A stretch of 64,000 nucleotides of DNA from Strongyloides papillosus (GCA_005656395.1 SRSI01000068.1:1105328-1169327); one strand, 5' to 3'. Positions 1 to 10,695 are shown, numbered from the stretch's first letter. Program-made: numbers and translations. Notes: generated from the sequence alone by a model not told the origin.

Positions 1-1592
1 TTTTGATGTGATCAAGCAAGAGCATATATTGGGAAGAATTATGGACTCTCTATCTCTTAGAGATAGTTATAATTTCAGTATAACATGTAGGAATGCTCTT
101 GAATCAACTAAATGTATTAAGAAGAAAGGATCTATTCGATTTGATGATGAAGGGTACAAAGTCAATTTGTTCATAAGATCTCCAAACGATATAAATGTTT
201 CCAGAATCGAGTATATTGAATTTCGCAGTAACTTGTCATGCCCAGTTAGTAGGCTCGATGTAACAATAGATTTTAACGAGGAGGAACCAACTCAAGATAT
301 TATGAAAGGTATTGGAGAGAAGTTAAATGAACTTTTAATGGTAAACCAAACTATTCAAAAGTTGAATCTCCATTTTGAAATAAATTTTTCCTGTGACTAT
401 CATATTGGGAATTTGATAAATGAAATAATGAGTGACAATTTTTCGAGATTGGAGATTTCCATTTTTATTAGTTCATGGGTCGATATGGGTAAATTTAATA
501 TTCCAAGTATAAGTGATAAGATCTTTGATGGATTTAAAAATTTAAAAGAAATAGAAATGGAGATGGAAAGTTCCAATTCCAACGGTATATTTAATAAGTT
601 AGTCGATGCTGCCGCTAACATAAAGGGAGCTATCATTGAGACCTCGTTGAGTATGTTTTGATACTAGTTTATTAATACTATTATTTTTAGAGCATGATAA
701 ACAACTTGAACTCCCGTATTATATTTTGGATAAACATGTTTTCTTGTCAATTGTTAAGTCCGAATATGATTTATCTGATTTAAATTTGTGGTTTAGCAAT
801 TTGGACGTATCGCAATTTTCTTGGATCCAAAAATTGTGTATAAATGTAAGATCTTTGGTTGATTTACGTAAATTTTCAAACTATTTGTCTCACATGACAA
901 ATCTTGAGTGGTTACGAGTTGTATTTTACATTGATGAAATTAAATTTGAAGAGAACAATAATGAGGAATTGGGATTATATACCTCGTCAAAGCACCTTAC
1001 AAAATTAAGAACAATGAAAGTTGAATTTTACAACAACGTTTCACTTTACAATGAGGACAATATTATTAAGAATGGCGGTTCTTTTGAGGCTTTAAGTAAA
1101 CCACGTATAATGGAAAATGAAAAAATGGGAGAAAGCAAGATATTTTACACTACCGAGATGTTAAATTTTCTGAGTACAATTCCAAGTTGCTTAGAAGGAT
1201 TGTACTTTTACAAAGTTCCTCTACTGACTTGTAAAATGACAACTTTACTAAATTTCTATTTCCCAAATTTAGTATTTCTGTATTTGGATATGATTCCCAT
1301 AACAGAACAAGAATGTTTGAGAAATTTAAAGAATCTTAAATATTACGTCTCCCGTCTGGTAAATGGTCTGGAGTTACCAAGAAGTATTAGAGCATCTATG
1401 GTTAAACCTGGTAGTAATTGGTGTTCCAAAGTTGATAGTAGACAAATAATTGACAGATGTTGTGAATACTACAGAGATTCGGGTATCTTTACAAAGGAAT
1501 TTGCGGTAGATGGTAGCATTAAAGGAAGAATATTTCTTAATTATTTTCATGATTTATTCAGTTTTAAAAGCTACATTGATAGTGTGCATTGA
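1..1592 (+). CDS. F-box protein with long leucine-rich tail (5' end cut by window)
   Basis: Two exons: 2-650 and 691-1592. The 40-bp intron 651-690 (GTATGT...TTTTTAG) restores one frame giving about 516 visible residues. The frame is open to the window edge, so only a few N-terminal residues are probably missing. The first 35 residues resemble an F-box: ILGRIMDSLSLRDSYNFS then a TCRNAL segment, matching the pattern of an F-box helix bundle that binds the Skp1 adaptor of SCF ubiquitin ligases. The rest is rich in Leu/Asn with spaced hydrophobic stretches (LEWLRVVFYI, LPNLVFLYLDMIP-like) reminiscent of the LRR/FTH-type tails of nematode F-box families, which would select substrates. No signal peptide or membrane segment. 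Role in ubiquitination is inferred from the F-box only; the substrate is unknown. Confidence 0.7.
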
Positions 1593-1969
1593 TAGATGGG
1601 TATATATTATAAGTATTATTGCTACTAGATCTCCCATTTTAATTTTTTCTTGTAAATTTTATAAATAAACTAACATTAAAGTATTTCCTTGATTAGATTT
1701 TTTTTGTGTATTTAAGAAAGATGACGAAAATTACATAGTATTTAATTCATTTATTGAAAATAAACATTTCAAAAAATAAACAAAGAGTCTTCTGGTTTCT
1801 ATGAACACGTGACTCTACTTAAAAAAAAAGAATTTTGCACCAAATGATATAATTATTTTATTTTTAAAACAATAAAAAATCGTATATATAATAGGTTAGT
1901 TAAAATTTGTATATAATATTTAATATAGAAAAGTTGGCCTATCCATTTTAAGACCACACTCCATAGTTA
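1593..1969. other. AT-rich intergenic spacer
   Basis: No open frame, RNA gene or repeat recognised. It lies between two convergent genes (F-box on plus, defensin-like on minus), so it should hold their 3' ends. An AATAAA-type signal is present near 1665-1672. Confidence 0.5.
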
Positions 1970-2218
1970 TCATGACATTATTGAATTATAATCATCTTTT
2001 GACAGGCATATACATGTTTGGTAAAGAAAAAAAGAGCTAGCCTGGCAAATTCCACTATAAAATCCTTTTAAATAACAATATCGTACACATTGATAATTTG
2101 TATCAAATATAGTACCACAAATAAATTTTTCATAATTTCCTTCTAGTTCTCCTGATGTATGTAGAAGAAAATTTGACAATAAAGAAATCAAATAAAAAAT
2201 AATTTTGATTTTTTTCAT
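1970..2218 (-). CDS. small secreted defensin-like (CS-alpha-beta) peptide
   Basis: 82 residues read from the first ATG at 2218; an in-frame TTG upstream is not used here. Residues 1-23 form a classic signal peptide (MKKIKIIFYLISLLSNFLLH then TSG). The rest has six cysteines in the order C-x9-C-x3-C-x9-C-x10-C-x-C. C-x3-C followed by C-x-C is the hallmark spacing of the cysteine-stabilised alpha-beta fold shared by invertebrate defensins, drosomycin-like antifungals and related nematode peptides. Expected to be exported and to form three disulfides. No RR/KR propeptide site is obvious. A TATA box lies about 40 bases upstream. Single exon. An antimicrobial or host/microbe-facing role is inferred from the cysteine pattern; sequence outside the cysteines is not recognised. 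Confidence 0.65.
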   Translation of the reverse strand: MKKIKIIFYLISLLSNFLLHTSGELEGNYEKFICGTIFDTNYQCVRYCYLKGFYSGICQASSFFLYQTCICLSKDDYNSIMS

Positions 2219-2256
2219 TTGTAATTGCAATTGAATGATGTTGTATTGCTGGTAGG

Positions 2257-2266
2257 TATATTTATA
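2257..2266 (-). promoter_or_regulatory. TATA box of the defensin-like gene
   Basis: On the minus strand this reads TATAAATATA, 38 bases upstream of the chosen ATG at 2218, a fitting distance for a short 5' leader. It also supports the ATG rather than the upstream TTG as the start. Confidence 0.5.
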
Positions 2267-2523
2267 CAGTTTTATGCCGTTAAAAATTGCATGATGTTTT
2301 TAAAATTTAAAATTCTAATACCACAAATTTCTAACAAATGATTTTTATATGGAAAATTTACTGTTATTCAGTGTTAGTATGCGAAATTATGAAAATTTCA
2401 GGTAAAAATAACTATATTCAATATTGATAATAATAGACATATTATTCGAATTTTACTATAATTTTAGAAGATATTAACTAAAAAAATTTCTCATTTTTAT
2501 ATTTTTTTATCATCCTTCGAAAT

Positions 2524-3861
2524 ATGGCTTCGAATACAAACGAATGTTTCTTAGAAGAACAATTGCTCCTTCCTCAGAATATTTCAAATGAGTGCCATAC
2601 AAATAAGTTTATGATTAAAGAGTCTATAAAAGATTCCCCTTTCGGATACATTTATAAAGGATCAGAATTTAATCAAAAAAGGGATATTATACTTAAATTT
2701 ATTTCAAAAAACGGTTATTTAATGGCACGGGAGATATCGCAATTAATATCCACATGGAACGACGATAAAGCAAAAATTAGCTCTCCAGCCGGGAATGCTA
2801 AGCCAAACAAAAATATGTTCCTTGATATTTTGGAGGTTCAATGGAATAATGAAGCCAAAAATTGTTTTATGGTTATGGGGAAAAAACTGAATAACCTCGT
2901 CGATCTTGTGGGAAAAGTAAGTAAATACGATGGATGGAAAGGTTTTTATTATTTTGGTTTGAAAACATTGGCATATTTGCATCAACAAGGAGTTATCGTC
3001 AACAATTTAAAAACAACATCTTTTTGGTACGCCCCTTCCGGAGACAAGGGTAGTTATGAGAATGAATATGATAAGGTTTTCATTGCCGATTACGAGTTTT
3101 GGTGCAGATTTGAAGATGAAAATAAAACTTGCGTATTGGATCCACAAATACTTGAGCTTTCCAAACAAAGATTAAATAGCCGCCCCTTGAGTCTTACATA
3201 TTGTTCACTTAGCCGTCAAAAAGGGGAACCTGGATGTGCTAAATCCGATTATGAAAGTCTTTTCTATGTATATTTGGAATTAATTAATGGAAAATTGCCT
3301 TGGAGTACCTTTCCCAATAATGAAGTTTTGGTGCGTAACGGAAAAACAGCAATGAGGACACCTTCATATCGTGAATTTGGGAATTTGGATACACGTCTAT
3401 ATGATATATTGTATATAATAGACAGAATGTCACCCCATAAAGTCCCAAATATTTCAAAATTATATAATAAATTTGTTGGTATCGTCAAAACTGTATCTAT
3501 TCAGGGACAACCTCAAAATGCGGATGAAAATAATTATTTCATGGTAAAAGTTAATGCTATTAAAGCATCAAAATTTACAAAGGAAGAGCCGTTGCTGATA
3601 GATTATTATGGTAAACAAAATGAAATATTGAAAAAAAAACCTAGATGTGTACTACTTGAAGAAAAAAAATCGAGATTGAAAAATCCATATGAGCATGAGG
3701 TAATTAATGACCCCTTTGAGGAGAAATTAAAAATTTTAAACAATAGAAGAATTAATGACCTAAAAAATGTTTATATAAATCGGGAGAAACCAAAATCGCG
3801 ACCAGATGTTTCTACAACGGATATCGATACAAATTTACTTCAAACAAAAACAATTGGATAG
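2524..3861 (+). CDS. CK1/TTBK-like protein kinase, probably a pseudokinase
   Basis: 445 residues, one exon. Kinase landmarks: glycine-loop region about 38-50 (FGYIYKGSEF), candidate ATP-anchoring Lys58 (IILKFIS), catalytic loop at 157-167 and the Mg-loop at 187-192. A CK1-family signature follows at about 238-260 (KSDYESLFYVYLELINGKLP), the DDLES...LPW block typical of casein kinase 1 and tau-tubulin kinases. The HRD motif is replaced by VNN (159-161), removing the catalytic Asp, and DFG is DYE (189-191), keeping the metal-binding Asp but losing Gly. Activity is therefore doubtful. The last ~110 residues are basic and look disordered. CK1/TTBK-like genes are greatly expanded in nematodes and often sperm-enriched; that expression is inference here. 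Confidence 0.8.
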   Translation: MASNTNECFLEEQLLLPQNISNECHTNKFMIKESIKDSPFGYIYKGSEFNQKRDIILKFISKNGYLMAREISQLISTWNDDKAKISSPAGNAKPNKNMFLDILEVQWNNEAKNCFMVMGKKLNNLVDLVGKVSKYDGWKGFYYFGLKTLAYLHQQGVIVNNLKTTSFWYAPSGDKGSYENEYDKVFIADYEFWCRFEDENKTCVLDPQILELSKQRLNSRPLSLTYCSLSRQKGEPGCAKSDYESLFYVYLELINGKLPWSTFPNNEVLVRNGKTAMRTPSYREFGNLDTRLYDILYIIDRMSPHKVPNISKLYNKFVGIVKTVSIQGQPQNADENNYFMVKVNAIKASKFTKEEPLLIDYYGKQNEILKKKPRCVLLEEKKSRLKNPYEHEVINDPFEEKLKILNNRRINDLKNVYINREKPKSRPDVSTTDIDTNLLQTKTIG

Positions 3862-4149
3862 TGAATACATATATAATTTATTAATATTTAATGTGAATAA
3901 TTTAATTTTAATAGCATCTACATAATTTCTAATGATAAATAACAAAATGATATATATTCTTACAAAACTAGTGAATATTACTATAATAAACTTTTATTTA
4001 TTTATAACACTGTCTATTTGATATATAAATCATGTACTTTCAAAAAACACATTTTCGACATAAATAATTTTGAAATTTGTAAAATTAATCCTCATTTTAT
4101 GAATGACTTTACTATTGTGAAGAGTCATATTCACAAGGATATGTTTACA

Positions 4150-4560
4150 CTTTTTTGTAATAATTTGTAAAGTCTATCAAGAGCGCTCTAAAAATACTGT
4201 CGTCAAATTATCAAGGAGGGTGCCATCATAAATGGAAATGATTTTCTGGACTAATTAATACCAACCTAAATGTTTGGAAAATTGCCTCTTTGTGACACTT
4301 TCTTTAAAATCATCATTTTGCAAATGTATTTAATGTTAATTTGATCGCTTGTCATCATTTTATTTGTATATTAAGCATAGTAGATTTTTAATGAAGTAAG
4401 AAGATTTTGTCATGGGTATGTGAATATCTACCAGACTGCTTATAAACCATTGACCTAATTTCTTATGTTCCGAGGATGGCTCGTATAACTTATACTGTTT
4501 GAAGACTTCAGGATTGAAGCTTTTTAATGTTATTTGGAAATTTGAATATACCTTTCTGTG
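4150..4560 (-). pseudogene. degraded coding fragment, unidentified (possibly transposase-derived)
   Basis: The minus strand holds a stop-free run of about 53 codons at roughly 4365-4530 with good codon usage (including KKLGQWFISSLVDIHIPMT) and a second run in another frame at about 4165-4310, interrupted by a stop. Base composition is richer than the flanking spacer. The pattern 'fixed hydrophobic run then VDIHIP...FIKNLL' faintly recalls hAT transposases, but this is a weak impression. The rest of the 3862-4671 spacer shows nothing. Confidence 0.25.
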
Positions 4561-4671
4561 ACGTTAAACAAAGAGATATTTTTTGTCCCGTAGCTCTAGG
4601 CGTTATTTTATAGTTATCCATTTCTTAATTTTTATTCACTTAATTATATAATTATTTTCTTCAGATTGTAA

Positions 4672-7176
4672 ATGTCCTCACTGAAAGAACTGTTTGATAA
4701 ATCTGTACCGAAACCACGAGTGAATTGTGGGAGATTTAGCTTTGTTGTACCCCCTATGGGATATAGAATGCCGGATTTGTCCAATATTTTACTTCAAACA
4801 CCTGAAGCGAATGCACAAGACAACACACAGACAAATCAAAATACTGTTAACAATGATCATGTAAGTTTGAATTTCCGGTAAATTGCTTTTATAAGTTTCT
4901 AGTGTTTTGCTGTTCCCTCAAGAATACCGAAACGAAAGGATGTCGTTCAGACAATTTTTGTAAATACGCAACCACCATCTTCAAGCCAGGCTTCTCAACA
5001 ACAAACTACTGTTGATAGATCATTTGATGATTCTTACGACGATTTTTATGACGACGATTGTTTAGATTCGTTCTCTACAAAAGATTCATCGACTAGTAAT
5101 GATGCTGATCAAAGTATTTCTACAGAAAATGATTCAAGTGACAAAAGCCGTACTAGTGACATTTTTGATAGTAGTAGTAATATGGACTGTGGTGATGCTA
5201 ACCAAGACGGTACTACAGGTGATGCTGTTGAAGATGATAGTCGTAATAATGATGCCATGGATCAGGGCGGTAATATTACTAATGATCAAGTCGGTGGAAC
5301 GCACGATAATAGTAAAATCAGCGACATTGTTGATGAAAGTTTTGAGGACAATATAGATTGGATGGACAAGAGTTACTTAAAAAGTGATGGAGAAGAATTC
5401 AATAACGAAAATAATCTGTTACCTGAGGAGAGAGTTAATGAAATGTATAAGGCTTTAAAGGAGGTTTTTGGTCACAATTCATTTAGACATAAGCAAAAAC
5501 AGGCTATTGTTGCTTCTTTACTTGGTCATGATGTATTTGTATTAATGCCAACAGGAGCTGGGAAATCTTTGTGTTACCAACTGCCAGCTGTACTGGATTC
5601 TGGAATTACGATCGTTGTTTCTCCATTAAGGGCTTTAATTGAAGATCAAGTATCGAAACTTACTCAACTAGGTATACCTGCACAAAGTTTAACAAGTGAC
5701 TTAAACAGTAACAAATGCACAAAATTTTACGATGAAATTTTAACAAAAAAGAAGACAATAAAACTTTTATATGTTACTCCTGAAAAAATTAATGGATCAG
5801 ATAAATTCAAAAATTTCTTGGATGAATTGTACAAAGAAGGAATGATGTCAAGATTTGTTGTTGATGAAGCTCACTGTATTGCACAATGGGGTCACGATTT
5901 CCGTCCGGACTACATACAACTAAGTTACATTAGGAAGACTTTTAAAGATCCAAATGTCCCTATAATGGCTTTAACAGCTACTGCAACTCCAAAAATTGTG
6001 GGAGATATTAAATCACTATTGTCAATTGAGTCTTCAAAGATATTTCTGTCATCATTCGTTCGTTCAAACTTGAAATATGATGTAATTCAAAGGACTTCCA
6101 AATCAAAAGATGCTCTAATTAAGAAGATTAAGGAGATGTACCCAACGCAATCTGGTGTATTTTATTGTTTCTCCAGAGAAGATTGTAAATCACTTCATGA
6201 ACTTCTTAGGGATTATGGGATCTCATCAGTTGCCTATCATGCTGGAATGAGTGATAAAGCAAGAGCTGAAGCCCAAAAGAAATGGATGTCAAATGAAGTT
6301 CAAGTTATCTGTGCAACAATTGCTTTTGGAATGGGTATTGATAAACACGATGTTCGATTTGTCGTTCACCTTTGTATGCCGAAGAGTATTGAAAGTTACT
6401 ATCAGGAGAGTGGACGTGCTGGAAGAGATGGATTACCGTCATATTGTGCTATACTCTACACTTATTTTGATTCAATAAAGCAAAGAAATCTTATTGATGA
6501 GGAGGTTAACAGTAAGGGTTATAGAGTTAAAAAAACAGTTGGAGCAAAAACTGATCAGCATAGAAGAGTTAATGAGATCATTGGATATTGTGAAGCAGTT
6601 GTTAATTGCCGTAGAAAAATTTTGGTTCAATATTTTGGTGAAAGATACGATTATAAAGAGTGCAAGAAAAATCCGGATACAATTTGTAGTAATTGTGAAC
6701 TTGCCATGAGTAGCGAACCTCTTTATAGACTATATAATTTTACAAGTGAAGCTGAAATTATATTAAAGTCTACAATGGATATTACACTGACAATGAGACA
6801 GATGAGTGATTGTTATAGAGGATATGTAAATAAAAAACAAGGTAATAGTGATAGTATAAAAAAGTTGGAAGCTTACAGCAGAGGATCTTCATTAACAGAG
6901 AGTGATGTTGATAGATTTCTTATAAAACTGATTACAGAGGGATATTTAAAGGAAAACATAAAAACTATTGAAGGCAATGGATATAAAAACTTCGCTGGAT
7001 ACCTCTCTTTAACAAGAAGAGGACTAGAATTTTTATCTTCTACTGATAAGCCTAAGTTTTATCTGTACATTTCTATTGGAAAAGGTAGGAAAAAAGATAT
7101 TAGACATGCGGAGTTATTGTCACTTGGTGCTTTAACAACCACTTCTGCTGAAAATAATGAAATGAAGGATGCCTAA
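4672..7176 (+). CDS. RecQ-family DNA helicase, BLM/HIM-6-like
   Basis: Two exons, 4672-4860 and 4903-7176, joined in frame over a 42-bp intron (GTAAGT...TTCTAG), giving 820 residues. A polypyrimidine acceptor (TTTTCTTCAG) just before the ATG suits SL trans-splicing. Residues 1-230 are acidic and low complexity (Asp/Ser/Asn). The helicase core follows: Walker A PTGAGKS (about 279-285), DEAH box (384-387) in the RecQ string [42 protein letters not shown], and arginine-finger motif [13 protein letters not shown] RecQ zinc site uses Cys632, 650, 658 and 661, then an RQC winged helix to about 790. No HRDC domain is visible, whereas human BLM and worm HIM-6 carry one and are longer. Expected to be a nuclear 3'-5' helicase unwinding recombination intermediates. 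The motif set fits BLM better than WRN or RECQ1/5. Confidence 0.88.
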
Positions 7177-7435
7177 AAATTTTATCTAAAATATTCTATC
7201 ACTTTAATAATTATTTTATCATTTTTTTTAATTAAATGTAAAATGTGTAAAGTATTTGTAAATTACGTATAATATATGTACATAAATTTTAATATTAATA
7301 AACTAATTTAATAGACTAATAACGTCGTCATATTTTATATTAGAAGGAAAAATTGAATATAGTTAAACAAATTTTTATGATATAAGATAGCATAACTACA
7401 ATGTATCCAAGTATTTTTTTTATATTTTTTTAGAA

Positions 7436-8977
7436 ATGGGAGCTAGTAAAAGGAGTGTGGCGAAACTTAAAGTTCCACCAAAACGTAAGAAGAGTCTAGT
7501 TGATGACTTGAAGACAGCCGAAGATAATGATAAAAAGCAGAAAGTTAAAGAAATGAATAAAAATAACTTAGGAGACAAGTCTACTTACACATCAATGGGG
7601 AAAGTAAAAATGCCATCACGTGAAGATGGAAATAAAAGTAGATGTGATGTAAGAAATAATAAGAGCAAAATGAGTATGCCAATTAAAGCGAAATCTGGAA
7701 TAATACCACATGATAATGTAAATATTGTAACTGGAAAAAAACCAAAAGCACAATCGAAGAATGTTAAAACTGCCATTTTTAATTCGAAAATGAATAAAAA
7801 AGAGTTCCTTAAAAATGAGGATGAGGAGGGTGAGGGTATTGAAGATGGTGTAAAAGAACCAAAAAATGTAAGTATTGGTTTAACTGTAGATATGACCAAA
7901 ACTGTTGTTATCTCTGCTGATGCAGAAAAAGACGTTAGAAGGAAATTTTGTGAAAATCTCATAAAACTTAAAAGTATCAAAGCAATTGTGGCTAGTAAAG
8001 AATTTAAGGATCCTAAATATAAACCAAATGATCTACCAGCTACTGTTTTTGCTAAAAATGTCAATCTCAATAGATATAGTGATGTCAAGTGTATTGGTAA
8101 GATATTTTTTTTACAATATTCTAAAATTATCAAATTTTTTATAGATAAAACTAGAGTTAAATTAAAGAGGAATTTGGTAGGATTCAAAGTAAAGAAAGGG
8201 AATAAATCATCCTCAAATGATGAAAAACTAATTGGTCCAGACAATGATTATATACATGCCAACTATGTTAAGATACCTAACTCTGATTTTACATATATTT
8301 GTTGCCAAGGACCGTTGGAAAATACATTAGATGATCATTGGTTGATGTGTTGGCAGGAGAATGTAAAAGTCATTGTAATGTTATGTGAATTGGAGGAGGA
8401 TGATAGTGAGAAATGTAATAAATACTGGCCTGATCTTATGACTAAAAAAGCTTATGGAGGCATTATGGTGTCTAACGAAAAAGAAGATTTCAATAAATAT
8501 TCCAATGTTGTAATAAGAACATTCAGAGTTCAACTTGGCGAAGTAAAAAGGACAGTTATCCAATACCACATGAAATCATGGCCAGATCGTTTAATTCCAA
8601 CAGGAACACCAATAATATGTTGTTTATTACGTGAAGTTCAACTTGTCAGTGGTTTGAATCCTATTGTAGTCCATTGTAGTGCTGGAATTGGTAGGACAGG
8701 AACATTTATTGGTATTCATTATGCTAGCGAAAAATTTAAAGTATCTCAGGATGGTAGTATTAATGTAATGGAAGTTATCAGGGAGATGAGAGAACAACGC
8801 CTTCAATCAGTTCAATCAACAATACAATTCGGCTACCTTCATATATGTCTTTTACAGTATTTTTGTGAAGAGAATGTCTTTGAATTTACTGATGAAGTTA
8901 AAAAGTTTATTGAAAAAAGTGTTGAAACTGTACATGAATATTCTATACGTCTAGCTAAAAAAAATAAAGAAAGATAA
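7436..8977 (+). CDS. protein tyrosine phosphatase with basic N-terminal region
   Basis: Exons 7436-8096 and 8145-8977. The 48-bp intron 8097-8144 (GTAAGA...TTTATAG) is a multiple of three and has no stop, so the unspliced frame also stays open; splicing restores the standard PTP block CIDKTRVKL. Spliced length is 497 residues. Residues 1-165 are lysine-rich and probably disordered; the PTP domain spans about 190-480: NRYSDV motif, DYIHANYVK, the WPD loop with acid Asp368, and the signature VHCSAGIGRTG with nucleophile Cys398 and Arg404. All catalytic residues are present. No signal peptide or transmembrane helix, so it is cytosolic or nuclear. An acceptor-like TTTTTTTAG just before the ATG suits trans-splicing. 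Single-domain PTPs of this kind are expanded in nematodes and often male/germline biased (family knowledge, not shown here). Confidence 0.88.
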   Translation: MGASKRSVAKLKVPPKRKKSLVDDLKTAEDNDKKQKVKEMNKNNLGDKSTYTSMGKVKMPSREDGNKSRCDVRNNKSKMSMPIKAKSGIIPHDNVNIVTGKKPKAQSKNVKTAIFNSKMNKKEFLKNEDEEGEGIEDGVKEPKNVSIGLTVDMTKTVVISADAEKDVRRKFCENLIKLKSIKAIVASKEFKDPKYKPNDLPATVFAKNVNLNRYSDVKCIGKIFFLQYSKIIKFFIDKTRVKLKRNLVGFKVKKGNKSSSNDEKLIGPDNDYIHANYVKIPNSDFTYICCQGPLENTLDDHWLMCWQENVKVIVMLCELEEDDSEKCNKYWPDLMTKKAYGGIMVSNEKEDFNKYSNVVIRTFRVQLGEVKRTVIQYHMKSWPDRLIPTGTPIICCLLREVQLVSGLNPIVVHCSAGIGRTGTFIGIHYASEKFKVSQDGSINVMEVIREMREQRLQSVQSTIQFGYLHICLLQYFCEENVFEFTDEVKKFIEKSVETVHEYSIRLAKKNKER

Positions 8978-9240
8978 AGTAACAAATTAACCTAATATTG
9001 TATTATGTATTAAAAAGATGATTATATAATTACACGCAACGCTATAACATCACTAAAGATTATAGAGGCTTAATAAATTTTTAATTATTTGTTTCATTTA
9101 TTTTTGAATATTTTTTTTCAATGGTAAATTTATTAAATTCATATAGTATTGTTTTAGAAATAAGTAATACATTTTTCTTATGAAATTTTATTTGAATATA
9201 TAAATAATTTTAAAATTAAATAATATATTAAAAATTGTAT

Positions 9241-10695
9241 TTAACATGAGCATAATTGCCCGACAGTTCCCCAGGTTCCAAGTTGGATTGAGTGAACATG
9301 TTCCTCTCTGTAGTAGTAGAAGGCAACATATGCGTTGATATCGGCGATTATAGCAGTAACTTTAGCTTCCTCAGTCATTGTTGTTGAGATGACATAGTTG
9401 GCGTAAATCTTATCACAGAATGTCTTCCAGTTGGCTTTTTCGATGGCAGCCCATGATGACCATGAAGTCATTGCAGAGGTGTAGAGGATTGATTGAGTTC
9501 CAACAACTTGGAGGACAACAGATGAGGCAGTAGAACAGTCTCCAGTAACTGGAACTGTTGTTGGGGCTTCAGTTGTGGCGGCTTCGGTTGTAGCAACTTC
9601 GGTAGTGACTTCTGGGAAAGTAAGGAAATCTTCTGGCCAGCACTCTTCAGATTCAGCAAAAGCAAACATAGCAATGAAATCACCGAAAGTACCGAATTCA
9701 GCAGAAATTTCAAAGGATAAGATTGTTTCTTGTAAGTAGTAGTAAGTTTTGATAAATTGGCGGTATTGATAAGAGATAGCTTTGATTTGTTCAGCATATG
9801 TAAGAGTATCATTGGCAATGATAACTGAGAATTTATCAAAAAGAATTTTCAAGTATCCTTTATTTGAAGTAGAAATTGTATATTTTGAATCGGATAAGCA
9901 TGAGTATAAAGCAGAGACAAATTCACATTTTGGTTTTCCTTTGAAGAGTTTCTTGATTTCTTTCATTCTGTAGTATTGGACAGAGATTTCTTGGAGCATG
10001 TAGATTGATCCGAAGGTTCCGATTTCAAGTTCAAGGAATTCTTCTTTTAAGTCTGGGAATTCGGCAGATATTTGAAGGATCAATTCATAGATAAGAGCAT
10101 ATTTCTCAGATTCAGAATATTCAGTTGATTCCAAAATAAGAGTTAATTGTGAAATGTAAACTTCAAAGGCAGCTGGATTTGGGCATTTTGATTTGAATTG
10201 TAAGAAAGCTTCAATAAGGTCGAATTTACCGAATTCATTTACAATTAAACATCCGTTGAATTTGTCTGCAGAAAGGTAAACTCCAACTTGGATGAGATCG
10301 TAGAATGTTCCCCATGATCCAATGGACAAGAATTGGCATTGTTTATAGAATACTGGATATTTCAAGAAGAATTTTTTAAGCTTGAATGATGAGTACATAA
10401 CAATTTCAAGAGAAGTGTAATTCTCAGAAGCGAATAACCCTTCAAGTTCAATGATGAATTCTTCAAAGATAATTTTATCTTGTCCAGTGAAAGTTATAGA
10501 TACATTGAACAATGCTTCAATTAAAAGTGGTTTTCCAGAATCTCCAGTCTCATCAACAACATCTCCAGCACATTCCTTTTTCTTCTTCAAATCCTTAGCC
10601 TCACTAGATTCAGAAGAACCACTGCCGCTGCCACTATCACAATAAATTGTGGAGACAGTTAAACCCAAAATAGCCAAAAGAAGTAATTTTTGCAT
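9241..10695 (-). CDS. secreted repeat-domain protein, copy 1
   Basis: 484 residues, single exon. Signal peptide 1-19 (MQKLLLLAILGLTVSTIYC) followed by a Ser/Gly-rich acidic stretch and a lysine run (KKKK). The body contains about four related ~100-residue units, each ending in a motif like LxIGSWGTF / LEIGTFGSI / EISAEFGTFGDF / IQLGTWGTVG and each with one or two cysteines, apparently alpha-helical. Units 3 and 4 are separated by a Thr/Glu/Ala-rich mucin-like linker (TTEVATTEAATTEAPTT), a likely O-glycosylation region; NxT/S sites are present (NVSIT, ENYTS, ANDTL). The protein ends in CSC. I do not recognise the family. Export is clear; a role as an abundant secreted or surface product is inferred. 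The twin gene at 42556-44004 differs by about ten residues and a two-residue deletion. Confidence 0.8.
   Translation of the reverse strand: MQKLLLLAILGLTVSTIYCDSGSGSGSSESSEAKDLKKKKECAGDVVDETGDSGKPLLIEALFNVSITFTGQDKIIFEEFIIELEGLFASENYTSLEIVMYSSFKLKKFFLKYPVFYKQCQFLSIGSWGTFYDLIQVGVYLSADKFNGCLIVNEFGKFDLIEAFLQFKSKCPNPAAFEVYISQLTLILESTEYSESEKYALIYELILQISAEFPDLKEEFLELEIGTFGSIYMLQEISVQYYRMKEIKKLFKGKPKCEFVSALYSCLSDSKYTISTSNKGYLKILFDKFSVIIANDTLTYAEQIKAISYQYRQFIKTYYYLQETILSFEISAEFGTFGDFIAMFAFAESEECWPEDFLTFPEVTTEVATTEAATTEAPTTVPVTGDCSTASSVVLQVVGTQSILYTSAMTSWSSWAAIEKANWKTFCDKIYANYVISTTMTEEAKVTAIIADINAYVAFYYYREEHVHSIQLGTWGTVGQLCSC

Noticed and set aside
7585..8244. 219-residue minus-strand frame
   Set aside because: Antisense of the phosphatase exon and intron; hydrophobic low-complexity composition and no motif.
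9782..9973. 63-residue plus-strand frame opposite the secreted protein
   Set aside because: Present identically at 43097-43288 only because the twin gene on the other strand is conserved; shadow frame.
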